From positions 744,001-808,000 of the forward strand of contig JADJMZ010000001.1 of assembly GCA_016709315.1 (NCBI GenBank): 64,000 bases of DNA. Direction: 5' to 3'. The position numbers and the translations under genes are program-made. Below, in pieces: positions 61,013 to 64,000 of this stretch (position 1 is its first letter; the number at the start of each line of letters is the position of its first letter). Source of the stretch: Ignavibacteria bacterium. GTDB lineage: Bacteria; Bacteroidota; Ignavibacteria; Tepidaquicellales; Tepidaquicellaceae. Below the pieces are notes generated by a model that did not search any database, was not told the origin of the DNA, and saw nothing but the letters and a program-made list of their open reading frames with translations.

Positions 61013-62287
61013 ATGAAATTAATCTTATTCATATTATTAAACATTATTCTTTACACTGGAAATATTTCTGCTCAGCAGGATTCTTCGGGTAATTATTATA
61101 ATCCCGGTCTGAATGATCTTGTCAATTCAGCATTAAATTCAAATTCAAAACTGCTGCCGATTGAATATGAGAAGAAGATATTATCCGCCAATATCTCATC
61201 TGTTAATAAACAGTCATCGCCGATGCTGCAGTTTATGGTTGATCTCTTACCGGTTGATTTCAGTAATGCCGGAGAGTATTCTGTTACATATTCACAGCCG
61301 CTGAAATTATTCGGAAAGTTAGATGAACAGGAGAGATTAGCAAGAATAAAATCAGGCAAGCCATTGCTTGAAAAAAGAGAACTGGAAATTGAACTGGTCA
61401 GATCTGTCAAGGAAAATTATTTTATGCTTTCATTAAATGAAAAGCTGTCCGAATTCAATAAGGAATTTCAAAAAATAATGAAAAGCATTTCAAGTTCAAT
61501 TGAAATTCAGTATTCAACAGGAAAAGGGAATCAGTATGAGATACTTAAAAGCAACAATGAACTTCAGAAATTACTGCTGGAAGAGATAGATCTCAGAAAC
61601 ATCAGAAAAATATTCATTAATAATCTGAGCACACTTTCCAATGAACAGCTATCCGAAAATTTCAAAACCAAAAATATTGACATACTATTGAAGATAGATC
61701 CTCCGGTTCTGGATTCCGCTGTTCTTATAAAAGACATGAACTCAAACAATATTGAATTTCAATATCTGGAACAATTGAATAAAGAAAACATTTCAGAAAA
61801 AAACATCGCAGAGCTGGAAAGAAAACCTGATCTTGAATTAATGTCAGGGTATAAATACATGTCTGATTCTAAAGAAAACTTTCTGCTGTTTTCAGTTCTT
61901 ATAGATCTTCCTTTCATGCCGTGGAACAGTAAAAGAATAGATGCCATGCTGACTGAGAAGCTTCTGATGGAGAAAAAGATAAGTGCAGAATACAGATCAC
62001 TGGAAACGAATCTCGGCAACGAATTAAGGAATAATATTGTAAAAATAAATTCTTCTCTTGAAAAGATAAATTATATAAGAAGCATTCTTATTCCCCAGAC
62101 AGAGCAGGTATTTAAGTCTTCGCTGATTTCATACGAAACATCTTCGGCAGGATTCATTGATCTTTTAGATACTTACAGAGAGTTAAGAGAAAATAATCAA
62201 ATGCTGTTTAAGGAAGAAATAGAATATCTGATATCTGTCAGTGAACTCGAAAAACTTACAGGCAAACAAATTTTAACAATCAACTAA
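61013..62287 (+). CDS. TolC-family outer-membrane efflux protein (CusC-like)
   Basis: I start at ATG 61013, not the upstream TTG at 60977, because the ATG gives a normal signal peptide (MKLILFILLNIILYTGNISA). The mature 400 residues show the OEP double repeat: long Glu/Lys/Ser-rich helices (about 130-210 and 335-415) around a beta segment with LFSVLIDLPFMPWN. It forms the outer-membrane channel for the adaptor encoded 1 bp downstream. A pump gene of the RND type would be expected past the right edge. The distance to the leader gene (82 bp) puts it in the same transcript. Confidence 0.88.
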   Translation: MKLILFILLNIILYTGNISAQQDSSGNYYNPGLNDLVNSALNSNSKLLPIEYEKKILSANISSVNKQSSPMLQFMVDLLPVDFSNAGEYSVTYSQPLKLFGKLDEQERLARIKSGKPLLEKRELEIELVRSVKENYFMLSLNEKLSEFNKEFQKIMKSISSSIEIQYSTGKGNQYEILKSNNELQKLLLEEIDLRNIRKIFINNLSTLSNEQLSENFKTKNIDILLKIDPPVLDSAVLIKDMNSNNIEFQYLEQLNKENISEKNIAELERKPDLELMSGYKYMSDSKENFLLFSVLIDLPFMPWNSKRIDAMLTEKLLMEKKISAEYRSLETNLGNELRNNIVKINSSLEKINYIRSILIPQTEQVFKSSLISYETSSAGFIDLLDTYRELRENNQMLFKEEIEYLISVSELEKLTGKQILTIN

Positions 62288-62288
62288 T

Positions 62289-63629
62289 ATGAAGAAAGCA
62301 TTAATCATAATTTCCGGAATTGTAATTTTAGCTGTATCTGTATTCGGCGTCTATAAATTGTTTAACGGAAAAGATCAGGATATGACGGTTAAGAAATCCT
62401 CTGAGCTGTATATATGTCCGATGCATCCTCAGATACAAAGTGATCATCCCGGAGTATGCCCGATCTGTCACATGGATCTCGTTCTTAAAGATATTGGAAA
62501 TAATCAGAAAGAGTTTGATTCTCTTAAAAATAAATCCAAAGAATCCGGAGATGTGATATTAACCCATGAGCAGCAGGTCCTTGCAAATGTTCAGACCGAA
62601 AAGGTTTCCATAAAAGAATACAGAAACAATCTGACTTTCAACGGATACATTAAAACAGGAGAAAATAACATGAGGCACATTTCGACTCCTGTATCTGGAA
62701 AGTTAATCAGGATGTATGTTAATTATGAAGGTCAGATGGTAACAAAAGGTCAGGCAGTATTTGAGATGTATTCACCTGAAATTTATTCAACAGAGAAAGA
62801 ATATATTCTTGCATTGCAGAATTATGAAAATGCAAAGAACAGCAGTTATGATCTTGTGACTGAGCAGGCAGAAGATCTTATTGCTTCTACAAAGACAAGA
62901 CTGAGATTGTGGGAAGTAACTCCGGCACAGATAGAAGAACTTGAAAGAACAAAAGAAGCCAGGGATCACATAACAGTCTATTCCAAATACAGCGGCGTAA
63001 TTACAAAAAAGATAGTTCACGAAGGACACTGGGCTGCTGCAGGTGAGGATATTTACGACATTGTTGATATGTCCGTATTATGGGTGATGGCAAGTGTTCC
63101 CGAGGCAGATATAAAAGCAATAAAACCCGGACAGCAGGCTGACATTAGGGCTGTATCTTATCCGGATGAATTATTTAAAGCTAAAGTCAATTTCATAAGT
63201 CCGATGTTAAATCCCGAAACCAGGACACTTGAAGTAAGATTAGATGTGACAAACAGGAATTACAGATTAAAGCCGGATATGTTTGTAAAGGTAGAGATCG
63301 GATCGGCAGGATATGAATGGAATATTATTGTTCCGCGAAATGCAGTTATAAGAACAGGCAAAATGGATATTGTTTACATTAAGAAAGACAATAATGTATT
63401 TTCGCCTGTCATGGTAACAATCGGAGGAGAGCAGGATGGAAAATATTTAATTACATCCGGACTTTCCGAAGGAGATGAAATAGTGACAAGCGCAGGATTT
63501 CTGATTGACAGCGAAAGTCAGATACAAACAGGAAACGGTTCTCAAAACATGGAAGCTATGGATTTGAAAACAAATGAAGAGCCGGAATTTAATAAGGATC
63601 AGGATGTGATGAAAGATATGAAGAGATAG
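62289..63629 (+). CDS. RND periplasmic adaptor with heavy-metal-binding domain (CusB-like)
   Basis: 446 residues. A signal anchor (about 3-22) is followed by a heavy-metal-binding domain of the YHS-like HMBD type: YICPMHPQIQSDHPGVCPIC with Cys43, His46, Cys57, Cys60 and His61. Then come the adaptor domains, with GKLIRMYVNYEGQMVTKGQ and SGVITKKIVHEGHW as barrel-sandwich halves, a hairpin at about 165-225 and the beta barrel. A Met/Asp/Glu-rich tail ends the protein. The HMBD is typical of copper/silver (CusB) adaptors. It starts 1 bp after the TolC gene. Confidence 0.93.
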   Translation: MKKALIIISGIVILAVSVFGVYKLFNGKDQDMTVKKSSELYICPMHPQIQSDHPGVCPICHMDLVLKDIGNNQKEFDSLKNKSKESGDVILTHEQQVLANVQTEKVSIKEYRNNLTFNGYIKTGENNMRHISTPVSGKLIRMYVNYEGQMVTKGQAVFEMYSPEIYSTEKEYILALQNYENAKNSSYDLVTEQAEDLIASTKTRLRLWEVTPAQIEELERTKEARDHITVYSKYSGVITKKIVHEGHWAAAGEDIYDIVDMSVLWVMASVPEADIKAIKPGQQADIRAVSYPDELFKAKVNFISPMLNPETRTLEVRLDVTNRNYRLKPDMFVKVEIGSAGYEWNIIVPRNAVIRTGKMDIVYIKKDNNVFSPVMVTIGGEQDGKYLITSGLSEGDEIVTSAGFLIDSESQIQTGNGSQNMEAMDLKTNEEPEFNKDQDVMKDMKR

Positions 63630-63744
63630 AGTGTTTAGAGTGTGTGGAGTGTGTCGAGTGTGTAGAGTGTGTGGAGTGTGTGGAGTGTGTGGAGTGTGTG
63701 GAGTGTGTGGAGTGTGTGGAGTGTGTGGAGTGTGTGGAGTGTTT
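63630..63744. repeat. 9-bp tandem repeat GAGTGTGTG, about 13 units
   Basis: The unit GAGTGTGTG with few variants (GAGTGTTTA, GAGTGTGTC, GAGTGTGTA) runs from just after the CusB stop. On the minus strand it reads as an open HTPHTP frame, which I take as an artefact. It lies within the presumed operon between the adaptor gene and the next lipoprotein gene. Confidence 0.9.
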
Positions 63745-63818
63745 TTGGAAAACAATGACCAGAGTTTTATAAACAAAATCAAAAAATAAAAATCTGCATT
63801 TGCAGAACAGGAGAAAAA

Positions 63819-64000
63819 ATGAAATACATTAATTTTAAAAAAATCTTTTTACCGTTGCTGATTATTCTGATAATATCAGTTGCGGGATGCGGAAAGAAGG
63901 AATCATCTGATGTTACTGAGAACAAAAATAAATCAGAAACTTCAGGGGAAAAAAGTGATATGAAGCAGACTGATAACATGTCTGACAAAAACGGTTCGGA
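63819..64000 (+). CDS. Lipoprotein, N-terminal part (runs off window)
   Basis: Sixty codons are visible from the ATG at 63819, with a good CAGGAGA ribosome site 5-11 bp before it, one of the few clear Shine-Dalgarno sequences in the window. The signal has a lipobox ISVAGC with Cys about residue 23. The mature part is polar, Lys/Ser/Glu/Asn/Met-rich and unordered so far (GKKESSDVTENKNKSETSG). No domain can be named. Its place behind the CusB-like gene suggests a periplasmic metal-binding or efflux accessory lipoprotein. Confidence 0.75.
   Translation, partial: MKYINFKKIFLPLLIILIISVAGCGKKESSDVTENKNKSETSGEKSDMKQTDNMSDKNGS

Noticed and set aside
63447..63782. Minus-strand frame coding HTP repeats
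   Set aside because: It comes from the 9-bp GAGTGTGTG array and overlaps the well-supported CusB-like gene.

Overview
The window is AT-rich bacterial DNA that looks like a member of the Ignavibacteriota/Bacteroidota line. Three secreted proteins end in a type IX secretion (T9SS) sorting domain with the QNYPNPFNP motif typical of Ignavibacteria and relatives. A porX-type regulator of T9SS is present. Most genes lack a Shine-Dalgarno sequence, and TTG-N20-TAnnTTTG-like promoters occur. No rRNA, tRNA, CRISPR array, phage or transposase gene was seen.

Layout. Bases 1-8690 hold a respiratory/electron-transfer island. It has two giant multiheme c-type cytochromes (at least 16 and 19 haem sites) around a membrane cytochrome b, preceded by a degenerate receiver protein. 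An NtrC-type sigma-54 activator follows, then a divergent T9SS-exported monohaem protein and a PAS histidine kinase. Sigma-54-type promoters sit before both the cytochrome operon and the monohaem gene. Bases 9142-18834 carry secreted proteins (M15 peptidase, SBBP-repeat protein, subtilase), ndk, a class A penicillin-binding protein, an LpxH-like hydrolase and a small DsbD-N-like protein. Bases 19197-27598 are housekeeping genes on the minus strand (folE2, Nudix, a metal-ligand-less amidohydrolase homologue, an Ntn asparaginase, an esterase, ispD, queA, eno). Bases 28397-34458 form a tight minus-strand operon (tmk, S41 protease, purK, prohibitin, DUF2007, dipeptidase).

Bases 34867-41639 carry a CzcCBA-type divalent-metal efflux operon, led by a small Cys-rich secreted protein and containing the remnant of a metal P-type ATPase. 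A second efflux cluster starts at 60509 with a similar leader, TolC and a CusB-like adaptor, and runs off the right edge. Between them lie ftcD, a methyltransferase, a HAD phosphatase, preA, mtaB, a 21-bp minisatellite, the co-directional run porX-tsaE-tsaB-accD-panC-glmU(N)-glmM, and a flippase/glycosyltransferase pair.

The gene-poor gaps are unusually rich in short repeats: heptanucleotide tandem arrays (one inside a coding region), long inverted repeats built from CGCAGAT/TCTGTG words, GC-rich hairpin repeats and a MITE-like nested palindrome. The best candidate for an undescribed system is the sigma-54-controlled quinol/multihaem cytochrome module coupled to a T9SS-exported haem protein. 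The twin metal-efflux leaders with identical leaderless-GTG promoter geometry are second. Functions are assigned from motifs read by eye; no database search was run.
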